Source: Halolamina salifodinae
Lineage (GTDB): Archaea > Halobacteriota > Halobacteria > Halobacteriales > Haloferacaceae
DNA: 64,000 bases
Direction of reading: 5' to 3'
NCBI RefSeq assembly: GCF_017874235.1
Contig: NZ_JAGGLC010000004.1
Coordinates: 1-64,000 of the forward strand
The notes beneath the pieces are model-generated. The model searched no databases, was not told the DNA's origin, and saw nothing but the letters and a program-made list of their open reading frames with translations. The translations under genes were made by a program, and so were the position numbers. This document shows positions 33,753-42,529 of this stretch, in pieces; position 1 is the first letter of the stretch; each line of letters starts with the position of its first letter.

Positions 33753-34439
33753 TCAGGGGACGACGCACTTGAGCTCCGCCGGCAGGTACTCGCCGACGCT
33801 GGCGAGCAGGCCCGGCGGGTCGGTCCCTTCCGTACAGACGACGCTCTGTTCGAGCAGGCCGAGGCGCTCGACGGTCACGACGTCCCGGGCGTGGCCCGCG
33901 CGGTTGAGCGTGGCGCGCACTTCGCCCCGGGTCGCGGAGTTGACGTTTAGGCGCCCGCCGGTCTCGCCGTCCTCGTCGCGGGTCCAGCCGTAGAGCATGT
34001 CCTGCGTTTCGTCGGCGAGGCGGTGGTCGCCATCCTCGTCGTAGACGAACGCAAGCGGCGTGTGCTGGACGACGCCGAACCGGTCGCGGATCTGGGACGG
34101 GTCGCCCGGCCCGAGACCGAGGTCGTCCCGGGAGATGTCGATCTTCTGGCCGGCGTCGAGCACCCAGCCCTCGTCGTTCCAGTAGCGCAGCGTGCCGACG
34201 TACGTCTCGCCGTGGTCGAAGTGGTCGGTGACCTCCCCCCAGCGCTCCCGCAGGAGGTTCTGGGCGACCGTCTCGTCGTCTCCCTCGACGGTGACCGAGA
34301 CGAACTCGTCGTCGAGGACGCCGATGGTCCAGTCGATGTCGAGTTCCGCGAGGTCGTTGGCGACCAGCGAGTCGAGCGAGTCGAGTGCGCGCTCGCGGGC
34401 GTCGCCCTCGACGTAACATTTGGTTGCGAGGACGACCAT
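33753..34439 (-). CDS. DUF2110 family protein
   Basis: 228 residues. MVVLATKCYVEGDARERALDSLDSLV and LLERSVVCTEGTDPPGLLASVGEYLPAELKCVVP-type ends match archaeal DUF2110 proteins, which are found beside TFE in many archaea. A role with transcription or RNA handling is suggested by that context only. The start overlaps the tfe stop by one base (TGATG), so translation is coupled. Confidence 0.87.
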   Translation of the reverse strand: MVVLATKCYVEGDARERALDSLDSLVANDLAELDIDWTIGVLDDEFVSVTVEGDDETVAQNLLRERWGEVTDHFDHGETYVGTLRYWNDEGWVLDAGQKIDISRDDLGLGPGDPSQIRDRFGVVQHTPLAFVYDEDGDHRLADETQDMLYGWTRDEDGETGGRLNVNSATRGEVRATLNRAGHARDVVTVERLGLLEQSVVCTEGTDPPGLLASVGEYLPAELKCVVP

Positions 34440-34960
34440 CAGGCGGCCTCGACGTTTAGCTCCTCGCGGAGTTGGTCGAGGCGCCACTCCATGGCCTCGA
34501 TCATGCGGGAGTTCTCCATCGACTCTAGTTGGGTGCCACATTCGGGGCACTCGAAGCCGAACTCCATCGCCTCCTCGAACTCGAAGCGCAGCGAGCAGTT
34601 CTCACAGAGGTAGAACTGGTGTTCGGTCTCGTACTCCACACGCCCTTCGAGGGCGTCGATGAGCCGGTGCATCTCCTCCTCGAGGTTCTCCGGGATGTTC
34701 TCGTAGTGGAACGTCCAGAGATACGTGAGCCAGCCCGAATCCTCGTCGCGGACCCGTCGGTAGGCCGCCAGGTCGTTCTCGTAGAGGATGAACAGCGCAC
34801 GGCGCACGTCGTTGAGTTCGAGGCCGAGTTCTTCGGCCAGTTCCTCGTCGGTCACTTCGCCGTCGGGGGGCGCCGCCGCCACGGGCATCCCCGTCGGGCC
34901 GACCAAGTCGTGGAGGTACTTCTGAATCACCGGGTCCTCCAAGAGTTCCTCAAAAGCCAT
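34439..34960 (-). CDS. tfe: Transcription factor E
   Basis: 173 residues. The N-terminal winged helix (1-100; LLEDPVIQKYLHDLVGP...GLELNDVRRALFILYENDLAAYRR) binds at the upstream fork of the promoter, and the C-terminal zinc ribbon has CENC and CPEC pairs. TFE stimulates promoter opening with RNA polymerase, TBP and TFB. First gene of the tfe-DUF2110-DUF5803 operon. The 480-bp hairpin-rich region lies upstream. Confidence 0.95.
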   Translation of the reverse strand: MAFEELLEDPVIQKYLHDLVGPTGMPVAAAPPDGEVTDEELAEELGLELNDVRRALFILYENDLAAYRRVRDEDSGWLTYLWTFHYENIPENLEEEMHRLIDALEGRVEYETEHQFYLCENCSLRFEFEEAMEFGFECPECGTQLESMENSRMIEAMEWRLDQLREELNVEAA

Positions 34961-35440
34961 TACGGTGACGTAAAAGGGGCACGCGCTTCAACGTTGTGGG
35001 TTATGGGCCTGATTAGTGGGGATTGCGGACAGAGAGGGATGGGTGGTGCTCGGTTGCTTCGTTGGAAACGAGACTGAGTGGGTCAGCAACACTGTGAAAG
35101 CCCCTGTTCGCTCGGCTCGGGCGTCTCGCTGCGCTCCTCACTTCGCTGCGGTGCTTACGTCGTCGTCCGTCGCCGAGCGAACAGCCCCTTTCAGCCCCAC
35201 GCGAGACGCTTCGCGCCTCGCTGGCTCCCGTTCGCTTCGCTCACGGGAACACCCGACAGCACCACCCACAGACCTCCCCAGCCGACTCACTCGCTCACTC
35301 CGTTCGCTCCTTCGTCCCTCGCGCTCGCGTCGCGCACGGAGGCGTCGTGCGGGCGACCCGTGCGTCGCCCGCACTGCCTGCGAGAGCTCCGCTCTCGCTC
35401 TGCGAGCGCTTCGCGCCGCCGCAGAAAATGCGCTAGAAAA
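34961..35440. other. 480-bp gene-free region dense in perfect inverted repeats
   Basis: No credible gene is present. Stems include CTGTTCGCTCGGC/GCCGAGCGAACAG (35104-35116 and 35172-35184, 55-base interior with nested CGCTGCG motifs), GTGCGGGCGAC/GTCGCCCGCAC (35347-35374) and GCGAGAGC/GCTCTCGC (35380-35398). The tfe promoter must lie in the first 60 bases. The rest looks like a haloarchaeal palindromic intergenic element or a structured RNA. Confidence 0.6.
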
Positions 35441-36010
35441 CTACTGCTCGTCGACGGCGCCGGCCTCGTCGACTTCCTCGGGGTCGACGACGCGCTTCCC
35501 GGTCTCCATGGGGAGCACGCGCTGCTCGCCGCCCTCCCACTCGCGGTCGAGTTCGTCGCCGTCGAACAGACGGTCGAGGAAGACGGCGAGGCCGGCGACC
35601 TCCGAGTGGGGCTGGTTCGTGACGCCGACGTTCCAGTCGGCCTCGTCGTACACCTCGAAGGGCACCTTCTCGCCACCGACGACGATCAGAATCGGCTCCT
35701 CGGTATGGACTTCGCGGATCTCGTCTTGAACCGTTTGGACCTCCTCGCCGTACATCGTGAGGTGGACGACCGTCCCCTCCCAGTTCCGGATGGTGGCGCG
35801 CTGCTCGCCGTCGAGTTCCACCTCGAAGGGGCCGCCGAAGCGCCCGGTGATGTCCCGCACCGTCTCGGCGGACTGGCTGGCGTTGTCCGGGAAGATCACC
35901 CGGTCGGCGCCCAGCGCGCGCGCCGTCAGCCCGACGTGGGTGGTCATGCGGTCGTCCCGCCCGGGCCGATGGCCGAACCGTAGCACGCAGCACTCCGGCG
36001 ATCCCTGCAT
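35441..36010 (-). CDS. tRNA (cytidine(56)-2'-O)-methyltransferase (aTrm56)
   Basis: 189 residues of the SPOUT superfamily. It starts MQGSPECCVLRFGHRPGRDDRMTTHVGLTARALGAD, matching the aTrm56 N-terminus VLRLGHRPxRDxRxTTHV. The trefoil-knot segment is EEPILIVVGGEKVPFEVY...DWNVGVTNQPHSEVAGLAVFLDRL. It methylates ribose of C56 in the T-loop of archaeal tRNAs, replaced by a guide RNP in some lineages. The start is chosen at 36010 so the RFGHRPGRD motif is included. Confidence 0.93.
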   Translation of the reverse strand: MQGSPECCVLRFGHRPGRDDRMTTHVGLTARALGADRVIFPDNASQSAETVRDITGRFGGPFEVELDGEQRATIRNWEGTVVHLTMYGEEVQTVQDEIREVHTEEPILIVVGGEKVPFEVYDEADWNVGVTNQPHSEVAGLAVFLDRLFDGDELDREWEGGEQRVLPMETGKRVVDPEEVDEAGAVDEQ

Positions 36011-36112
36011 ACTCGGGCGAAATGGGGGCGGAAGGGTGGCGCTTTCGGTTCCCAGCCGTCGGCGCCGCCGCCCAACCAGAACGCACTTCCCCCGACCGGA
36101 ACACCCCCGGAT

Positions 36113-37063
36113 ATGGACCTCAGCGGCAAGAACGTAGTCGTGACCGGCGGCGCGGGGCTGGTCGGCTCGCACCTCGCCGGCGTGCTGGCCGAGGAGAACG
36201 ACGTGCTGGCCGTCGACGACCTCTCGAAGGGCGAACGCGAGGCGATCCCCAAGGATGTCGCCTTCGCGCAGGCGGACGTGCTGGACCCCGACGACGTGGC
36301 ACAAGTCATCGACGAGGCGACGGACATCGTGTTCCACTTTGCGGCTCACACCGACGTGCGCGTCGACGACCCCGAGGACGAGCGCCGGGTGTTCGAGGAG
36401 AACACCGAGATGACGTACAACGTCCTCGAGCGCATGCGCGAGGTCGGCTGTGAGGCGTTCGCCTTTACCTCCTCCTCGACGGTGTACGGCGAGGCGCCGA
36501 TGCCGACCGCGGAGGACTACGGTCCCCTCGAACCGATCAGCATCTACGGCGCCTCCAAACTCTCCGACGAGGGAGTCGTCTCCACCTTCGCGAACTCCTA
36601 CGGCATCCAGTCGTGGGTGTTCCGCTTCGCCAACATCGTCGGCCCGCGCCAGCGCGGCAACGTGATCCCGGACTTCATCCAGAAACTGCAGGACGGCCCC
36701 GAGACGCTCACCATCCTCGGCGACGGCCGGCAGGAGAAGTCCTACCTCCACGTCTCGGACTGCGCGGCGGCGATCCGGGATGTCGTCGAGAATGCTGAGG
36801 ACGACTACAACGTCTACAATCTCGGATCGAAGACGACCACCTCCGTCGTCGACATCGCCGACATCGTCGCCGACGTGATGGACCTCGACCCGGAGTACGA
36901 GTTCACCGGCGGGGACCGCGGCTGGACCGGCGACGTACCGAAGATGCGCCTCGACACGACGAAGCTCTCGGAACTGGGCCACGACGTGCCCGAGGACAGC
37001 GACGAAGCGGTCCGGCGCGCGACCGAACAGCTCTACGACGAACTCCGCCGATCAGGTCAGTAG
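36113..37063 (+). CDS. NAD-dependent epimerase/dehydratase (UDP-sugar epimerase-like)
   Basis: 316 residues, extended SDR. The Rossmann motif VVVTGGAGLVGSHLA, the Ser-Thr-Tyr-Lys centre (FTSSSTVYGE, then YGASK) and RFANIVGPRQRGNVIPDFI are intact. Members act on nucleotide sugars such as UDP-glucose/galactose for surface glycans. Specificity cannot be assigned. Its stop overlaps the convergent BsuPI-domain gene by 12 bases. Confidence 0.92.
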   Translation: MDLSGKNVVVTGGAGLVGSHLAGVLAEENDVLAVDDLSKGEREAIPKDVAFAQADVLDPDDVAQVIDEATDIVFHFAAHTDVRVDDPEDERRVFEENTEMTYNVLERMREVGCEAFAFTSSSTVYGEAPMPTAEDYGPLEPISIYGASKLSDEGVVSTFANSYGIQSWVFRFANIVGPRQRGNVIPDFIQKLQDGPETLTILGDGRQEKSYLHVSDCAAAIRDVVENAEDDYNVYNLGSKTTTSVVDIADIVADVMDLDPEYEFTGGDRGWTGDVPKMRLDTTKLSELGHDVPEDSDEAVRRATEQLYDELRRSGQ

Positions 37064-37396
37064 CGTCTCCTCGTCCCGGATCTCTCGATCCTGGCAGGTG
37101 ACTTCGCCGACCGCGAGGTACTCGCCCGGCTCAGGCTCCTTCCAGGCCGTCTCGAACGTGACGCTCTCTCCTGCGGGGACTGTCTCGGTTCCGACCACCT
37201 GTGCGAACATCCGGTCGGCGTCAGAGCGCCACACTGGGTCCGCGTCGTCGCCGCCGGCCGCGAGGGAGACCGTGACCCGGAGGCGCTGGGCGTCGGGGAA
37301 AGAGAGCTCGGCGGCCTCGTCGCCGTGGTTCTCGACACGGAGTTCGAACGCGAGCGAGTCGCCGCGGGGCTGGCTGGTGAGCGTGGCTTCGAGCAC
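37052..37396 (-). CDS. BsuPI-like (intracellular proteinase inhibitor) domain protein
   Basis: 114 residues. The whole protein resembles the BsuPI beta-sandwich: FELRVENHGDEAAELSFPDAQRLRVTV, then VWRSDADRMFAQV and ETVPAGESVTFETAWKEPEPGEYLAVGEV. In bacteria the domain inhibits an intracellular serine protease. The archaeal role is unknown. No signal peptide. Confidence 0.82.
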   Translation of the reverse strand: MLEATLTSQPRGDSLAFELRVENHGDEAAELSFPDAQRLRVTVSLAAGGDDADPVWRSDADRMFAQVVGTETVPAGESVTFETAWKEPEPGEYLAVGEVTCQDREIRDEETLLT

Positions 37397-37435
37397 AGAC
37401 GCCGTTCCCGCGACTCGCTGAAAAAGGTTCCCGCG

Positions 37436-37624
37436 TCAGGCCTCGTCGCGCATGTCCGGCGGGAGCAGGTTCGGGATACCGTCTTCGATGGGGTAGGACT
37501 CGCCGCAGTCGGTGCAAGTCAGCGTCCCCGAGATGATCTCCCCGTCCTCGCGCTCGTCGGCGTCGAGTTCGAGCTCGTGTTTGTCCATCGGGCAGCAGAC
37601 GATCTCCATCAGCGACTCCTTCAT
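37436..37624 (-). CDS. Trm112-like zinc-ribbon protein
   Basis: 62 residues. CCPMDKHELEL, a second Cys pair TCTDCGESYPIEDGIPNLLPP and overall size match Trm112, a zinc-binding activator partner of several rRNA, tRNA and release-factor methyltransferases in archaea. The start MKESLMEIVCC is at 37624. It is 39 bases upstream of the BsuPI-domain gene on the same strand and the two may be co-transcribed. Confidence 0.87.
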   Translation of the reverse strand: MKESLMEIVCCPMDKHELELDADEREDGEIISGTLTCTDCGESYPIEDGIPNLLPPDMRDEA

Positions 37625-37805
37625 GTGGTGCTGGTGGGGTCGGATGGGGCAAAAGGCTGCGGGTTCTCCCGGCCGAACCCTCAAGTAGGAACACGGGACC
37701 AGTCAGTCCGTGCGCTGACGGATGCCGCGGGCCGGCCCCGGCAGGAGCGTGACCATCCGGCTCGTGAAGCGATGTGGATCGGTCGCCTGTTCGCCACCCC
37801 GGTCG

Positions 37806-39125
37806 CTACCAGGGGGTCTGGCGCTCGACGGTCTGGTCGCGGTCGGGACCGACGCCGACGGCGTAGACGGGTGCGTCGAGTTCGGCCTCGAGGTACTCGA
37901 GGTAGTCACGGCAGGCCGCGGGCAGCGCCTCGTGCCCCTCGGCGGCGACGGCGCTCCAGTCCTGTTCGCTCCACGTCTCGAACTCGCGGAAGTTCGGCTC
38001 ACAGCGCGCCCACTCCTCGGTCGTCGCGGGCATGGTCGTCCGCGTTTCGCCGTCGAGGTCGTAGCTGTGACAGACCTTCAGTTCCTCTAGCCCGGCGAGC
38101 ACGTCGACGTGGTTCACCGCCAGCCCGGTGAACGTCGAGCGCCGCGCGGCGTGGCGAAGCATCGGCACGTCGAGCCAGCCGATGCGGCGCGGGCGGCCGG
38201 TGACGGTGCCGAACTCGCCGCCCTTCTCGCGGATCTCGTCGGCGAGATCTTCCTCGTCTTCGTTCATCTCGGTCGGGAGCGGTCCCTCGCCAACGCGCGA
38301 GAGGTACGCCTTCACGATACCGACGATTTCGCCGTCGCCGACGATGCCCGGCCCGACGCCGGAGCCGACGGCGGCGCCGCCGGCGGTCGGGTTCGAGGAA
38401 GTGACGTTGGGGTAGTTCCCGTGGTCGATGTCGATGCTCGTCCCCTGTGCGCCCTCGAACAGGAGGTTGCCACCCGATTCGTGCTGCTCGTAGAGGAAGT
38501 CGCCGGCCTCGACGAGCATCCCGTTCTCGCGGAGGCGCTGGCCGTAGTTGGCGTACTCCGCGACGAGCTGGTCGACATCGAACTCGACGCCGGTCTCGAT
38601 GCCGAACACGTCCTCGGCGACCGCGCGCTTCTGCGGGACGGTGTACTCGAGTCGGCTCCGGAGCACGTCCATGTCGAGCAGGTCGCCGACCCGAACGCCG
38701 CGCCGGCCGGCTTTGTCCTCGTAGGTCGGGCCGATGCCACGCCCGGTGGTGCCGACCTTCATGTCGGTGTCCTCCTTGTCGGCCTCTTCCATGTTGTCGA
38801 ACACGCGGTGGTACGGCATGATCACGTGAGCGCGCTTGGCCACGCGCACGTCGGGGTCGAGACCCTGCTCGCGCAGGGTCTCGATCTCGTCGAACAGCGT
38901 TCGGGGGTTGACGACACAGCCGTTCCCCAGCACGCCGGTCTTGCCGCGGACACAGCCGCTCGGGACCAGCGAGAGCTTGTACTCCTCGCCGCCCTCGACG
39001 ACGGTGTGGCCAGCGTTGTCTCCGCCCTGATATCGCACGACAGTGTCGGCCTCCTCGCCCCAGCGGTCGACGAGGGCGCCCTTCCCTTCGTCGCCGAGTT
39101 GAGCCCCGACGATTGTAACGGTCAT
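37806..39125 (-). CDS. purA: Adenylosuccinate synthase
   Basis: 439 residues. It joins IMP and aspartate with GTP to form adenylosuccinate, the branch to AMP. Motifs: MTVTIVGAQLGDEGKGALVD (GTP/IMP loop), GGDNAGHTVV, GTTGRGIGPTYEDKAGRRGVRVGDLL, FEGAQGTSIDIDHGNYPNVTSSN and the Arg loop GRPRRIGWLD. Length is standard. The TATA box lies 26 bases upstream. guaB, which takes the other branch from IMP, is also in this window but far away. Confidence 0.96.
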   Translation of the reverse strand: MTVTIVGAQLGDEGKGALVDRWGEEADTVVRYQGGDNAGHTVVEGGEEYKLSLVPSGCVRGKTGVLGNGCVVNPRTLFDEIETLREQGLDPDVRVAKRAHVIMPYHRVFDNMEEADKEDTDMKVGTTGRGIGPTYEDKAGRRGVRVGDLLDMDVLRSRLEYTVPQKRAVAEDVFGIETGVEFDVDQLVAEYANYGQRLRENGMLVEAGDFLYEQHESGGNLLFEGAQGTSIDIDHGNYPNVTSSNPTAGGAAVGSGVGPGIVGDGEIVGIVKAYLSRVGEGPLPTEMNEDEEDLADEIREKGGEFGTVTGRPRRIGWLDVPMLRHAARRSTFTGLAVNHVDVLAGLEELKVCHSYDLDGETRTTMPATTEEWARCEPNFREFETWSEQDWSAVAAEGHEALPAACRDYLEYLEAELDAPVYAVGVGPDRDQTVERQTPW

Positions 39126-39146
39126 ACGCGGGGGTTCAGTAGCCCC

Positions 39147-39156
39147 GGCTAAACCG
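39147..39156 (-). promoter_or_regulatory. TATA box for purA
   Basis: CGGTTTAGCC on the minus strand is centred about 26 bases before the purA ATG. Confidence 0.55.
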
Positions 39157-39268
39157 ATTACGATGCGTCAGTCGGTGCCCACCCCCGCGCCGCCGGTGAC
39201 CGAACGGTTAACTGCGTCCCATGCGTACGCTACCCATCCGGCCCGACGCCGCCCGCCGCCGAGGGGAA

Positions 39269-39277
39269 GTTTTAAGC
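39269..39277 (+). promoter_or_regulatory. TATA box for small wHTH regulator
   Basis: GTTTTAAGC is centred about 31 bases before ATG 39304, predicting a leader of about five bases. Confidence 0.55.
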
Positions 39278-39303
39278 TCTCGCAAGAGAAGTTAACATAC
39301 AGC

Positions 39304-39609
39304 ATGATAGATCGACTGGAGAAAGAAGTGGACATGCTGGAGCGGCACCTCCAAGTCCTCCGCATGGTCATCGAGAACGAGCCGATCGGGATCGTGAAGA
39401 TGTCGAACGAGACGGGCTACCCGCACCACAAGGTTCGCTACTCGCTGCGCGTGCTCGAGGAGGAGAACCTCATCGAGCCGTCGAGTCAGGGTGCGATCAC
39501 CACCGACCACACCGCAGAGTTCGTCGAAGATCTCGACGAGAAGCTCGACAGCACCGTCGAGAAGCTCCGAGACATGCGGATCGAGTCGGCGCCGGAAGCC
39601 GAAAACTGA
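39304..39609 (+). CDS. Small winged-helix transcription regulator
   Basis: 101 residues. An N-terminal coiled-coil helix (IDRLEKEVDMLERHLQVLRMVI) leads to a winged helix (IGIVKMSNETGYPHHKVRYSLRVLEEENLIEPSSQGAITT) and a C-terminal helix likely used for dimerisation. This architecture is a conserved haloarchaeal predicted regulator. Targets unknown. It is convergent with the large coiled-coil gene. Confidence 0.82.
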   Translation: MIDRLEKEVDMLERHLQVLRMVIENEPIGIVKMSNETGYPHHKVRYSLRVLEEENLIEPSSQGAITTDHTAEFVEDLDEKLDSTVEKLRDMRIESAPEAEN

Positions 39610-39632
39610 CGCTTTAGCTGGTTTTCTGCGGC

Positions 39633-41792
39633 CTACAGTTCGGGGACGGTGACGTGGAACTCCCCGTCGCGGGTCTCCACCAGCGCGAGGTGGTAGCCGT
39701 CCTTTCGCGAGAGCCGCACGAAGCTCTTGTTCTTGCCGCGACTCAGGATGCCGCCGCCAGTGGCCTCCTCGGCGGTCTCGAGGGCACCCGGCTCGTAGTA
39801 GCTGCTCGTGACGTAGAACGCCGCCGACAGCCGTTCGCTCGCCTCGCCGACCGGCGTCGCGTTCCGAATCAGCGACTCCAGCATCGGCTCGGTCGCGGGC
39901 TCCCGGGAGTCGTTGAGGTCGGTCACGATCAGCGGCTGGCCCATCCGGTCCCGGAGCACCACGTCGAAGGCGGCGCTCTCGGAGCCGGCCCCCTCCTCGT
40001 TCTCGGCCACCTCGCCGAGGTCGACGCTGCCGCGGAACTCGATCCGGTCGATCTCCGGGATGGCGTCGAACAGCTTCCCGAGCGCGGTCTGGTTGCGCGT
40101 CTCCCGGATATCGTGGACGAACGTCCCGGTGAGCCAGTTGACGAAGCCGTACTCGATGGTGTCGCGCAGCCACTCGTCGAACGGCTCGCCGTCGACGAGC
40201 GCCCCCTCGTCCTCGAACTCCGTGTGGCGTTCGAGCCGGACGTTCCCGTTGACCGCGTCGCGGCCGGCGTCGCCGTTGTGGGCGTCCTCCAGCGTCGGCC
40301 CGCCCTCGCGCTCGTAGCGGACGAACAGGCTCGTCCCCTGCATCGCCTCCTCTGGCGAAATCTCGTGGTCCCCCTCGGGAATGTACTCCTGGGCGGCCGC
40401 GAGTTCGGTCTCGGCCGTCTCTAACTCCGCCTCCAGTCGGTCGACGGTGGCCCGGAGCTCCTCGAGTTCGTCCTCCAGCCCCTCGGCCGTCGACGCCGCC
40501 TCGTCGCGCTCGCGCTCCAGCCGGTCGCGTTCGCTGCCGAGTCGCTCGGTCTCGCCCTCCAGCGTCTCGACACGCTCACGCAGGCGGTCGCGCTCGTCCC
40601 GGAGCGCCTCGACCTCTTCCGCGGGAACGCCGGCGGTCGCGGCAGCGCCCGCTCCTGCTCCCGCAACCGCACCCCCGGCCTCCGCCGGTTCGGCGGGCGG
40701 GGTCTCGGACTCCATCGACACCGACTCCTCGGGGTCGAGCGCGGGGATCGTCGACGTTCCCTGCCACTCGGCCTCGGCAGCGAACTCGCTGCCCTCCGAC
40801 GCCGCGGCGTCGGTCGCCGGCGTCGGCTCCGCCGTCGTGGACTCGGTCGTCGATTGCGTCGTGGAGGGAGTCGGCTCGTCGGGCGTCGACGCCGGCGCCG
40901 AATCCCTCGTCCGGCGTTCCCGCGAGGTCGTCGGCGTCGTCTCCCCCGTCGAGGACTCGCTCGGTATCGAGTCGGCTTCCGTGGCGTCGGTTTCCGTCGT
41001 TTTGGCCGCTTCCACGGGCTCGGCCGGTGTGGCCTCTTCGGGGTCGGGCTCCGGCTGCGTGGCCGTGGGAGTAGCCTCCTCGGTCGCCGTTGTCGCTTCA
41101 GTCGGGCTCGGCGTTTCGGTCCCGGTCGCCGTGTCAGTCGACGTCGTGGCCGGCTCGTCGGGTGTCGCGACAGGCTCGTCGGGTGTCGCGGTGGTCTCCT
41201 CGGCCGAGGAATCGCTCGCGGCGGCCGCGGCCGTCGTGGAGTCCGCGCCCGCCGGTTCGGGGATGTCGGTGATCTCGAGATCGACCGTCTTGACCCGATA
41301 GATCCCCACTTCGTCGGCGGCGCGCTCGAACGCCTCGTCGCCGGTGAGTCGGCGATCCTGGTTGCCGACGAACGCGACCGGCAGGCGCCGGCCGCCGTAG
41401 TAGACGAGGTAGTAGTCCCCCGAGAGGACGTTCTCGGATAGCTCCACGTAGCCCGTGAAGTTGCCCGACTGGAGGGTGCGGTCCACCTCCGAGAGCGGCG
41501 TCTCCTCGGTGTAGTACTCCCCGCGGACCTCGCCACCCGTCTCCTGCATGGCGAACAGGAGGGGGAGCGACTGATCGGGGGCGACGTAGGCCGTGCCATC
41601 GGCGTCGGAAAACCGGGAGAGGTCGCCGTCGAACACCCCAACAACCCGGCCGTTGAGCATGAACAGCCAGCCTGCGCCGTCAGTGACGGCGCCGGTGAAA
41701 TCCCGGTCCGCGAACTCGTGTAGCCCGGCGTGCCCGCCGTTGAACGGCTCCGAGCCCCACTCGGTCACCCGCTCGACCGTATTACGCTCCAT
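39633..41792 (-). CDS. Large haloarchaeal coiled-coil protein, three-part
   Basis: 719 residues. Residues about 1-180 are a folded N-terminal domain (NTVERVTEWGSEPFNGGHAGLHEFADRDFTGAV...). About 190-390 are a low-complexity Thr/Pro/Glu/Ala linker. About 400-490 are a heptad-rich coiled coil (EVEALRDERDRLRERVETLEGE...). The C-terminal 210 residues form a second globular domain (EDAHNGDAGRDAVNGNV...GYHLALVETRDGEFHVTVPEL). No signal peptide or transmembrane segment. It resembles uncharacterised haloarchaeal proteins annotated only by DUF number. A cytoplasmic scaffold or DNA/RNA-related role is possible but not shown. Confidence 0.8.
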   Translation of the reverse strand: MERNTVERVTEWGSEPFNGGHAGLHEFADRDFTGAVTDGAGWLFMLNGRVVGVFDGDLSRFSDADGTAYVAPDQSLPLLFAMQETGGEVRGEYYTEETPLSEVDRTLQSGNFTGYVELSENVLSGDYYLVYYGGRRLPVAFVGNQDRRLTGDEAFERAADEVGIYRVKTVDLEITDIPEPAGADSTTAAAAASDSSAEETTATPDEPVATPDEPATTSTDTATGTETPSPTEATTATEEATPTATQPEPDPEEATPAEPVEAAKTTETDATEADSIPSESSTGETTPTTSRERRTRDSAPASTPDEPTPSTTQSTTESTTAEPTPATDAAASEGSEFAAEAEWQGTSTIPALDPEESVSMESETPPAEPAEAGGAVAGAGAGAAATAGVPAEEVEALRDERDRLRERVETLEGETERLGSERDRLERERDEAASTAEGLEDELEELRATVDRLEAELETAETELAAAQEYIPEGDHEISPEEAMQGTSLFVRYEREGGPTLEDAHNGDAGRDAVNGNVRLERHTEFEDEGALVDGEPFDEWLRDTIEYGFVNWLTGTFVHDIRETRNQTALGKLFDAIPEIDRIEFRGSVDLGEVAENEEGAGSESAAFDVVLRDRMGQPLIVTDLNDSREPATEPMLESLIRNATPVGEASERLSAAFYVTSSYYEPGALETAEEATGGGILSRGKNKSFVRLSRKDGYHLALVETRDGEFHVTVPEL

Positions 41793-42022
41793 CGTTGGAC
41801 GGTAGTCACCCTGTGTGGTCAAAATACTTTGTGGAGCCGCCGCCGCGAACAGAACAGCCGGTTGACGGGTCACGCCCGGTTCCTGATCGGTTCGCTCCGG
41901 GGGCCGATCAGAGACTCCACCAGCGACAGGAGCAACATAATCACACACCAGCGCGAGCAGTTTTCGGTCGGGAACTGTCGACCACGGTAGTCACACCACC
42001 TCGGGCCGTCGTCGGCTGCCGG

Positions 42023-42409
42023 TCAGGCCAGCGCCCGGATGGGCGTGGCGACAGTCGGGGGAACGAGCAGCGCCAGTACCACCGCCAGCAGCGGGTCAGC
42101 GACGATACTGGTAACAGGTCTCAGCCCAGCGCTGGCAGCCCACATTCCGACGCTGACGGGCCACGTGCCGACGACGGCGACCCACGTCGTGATGGCCGCG
42201 GCGACGACGATGCCGAAACTCGCGGCGCTCGCGAGCGCTCGCGCCGGCGACGGGGCCACGATCCCCAGCAAGAGGCCAGCAACGGCCAGCCCCGCCGGGT
42301 GAGCCACGGTCGTGGCGGCGCCGACGAGCCACGCGAGCGCAGTCACCGCGTCAGCATACCGGCCCTCACGGACGGACGTGAGCCGCGATCCGTCGGCGGC
42401 CAGCGTCAT
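42023..42409 (-). CDS. Small membrane protein, unassigned
   Basis: 128 residues, MTLAADGSRLTSVREGRYADAVTALAWLVG, with about four hydrophobic segments and no conserved motif that I recognise. Composition fits a real haloarchaeal membrane protein, and the frame ends just before a gap shared with the divergent CoA-ligase promoter. Moderate confidence it is expressed. Confidence 0.6.
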   Translation of the reverse strand: MTLAADGSRLTSVREGRYADAVTALAWLVGAATTVAHPAGLAVAGLLLGIVAPSPARALASAASFGIVVAAAITTWVAVVGTWPVSVGMWAASAGLRPVTSIVADPLLAVVLALLVPPTVATPIRALA

Positions 42410-42497
42410 CGGACGATCCCTCGCACGCCCCCGAAACTGACGGGTCGTAGATCAATCCACTCACTCGTTCTCCGGTGGTGTTCCGTGGTACCCAATC

Positions 42498-42503
42498 GCT
42501 TTT
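42498..42503 (+). promoter_or_regulatory. TATA box for CoA-binding protein
   Basis: GCTTTT lies about 28 bases before GTG 42530 and supports that start. Confidence 0.45.
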
Positions 42504-42529
42504 GTGATGGTATCGCAAACGTCGGGGTC

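Noticed and set aside
37685-37805. Possible small gene between Trm112-like and purA
   Set aside because: Available frames are short continuations of purA shadow frames without a promoter or recognisable domain.
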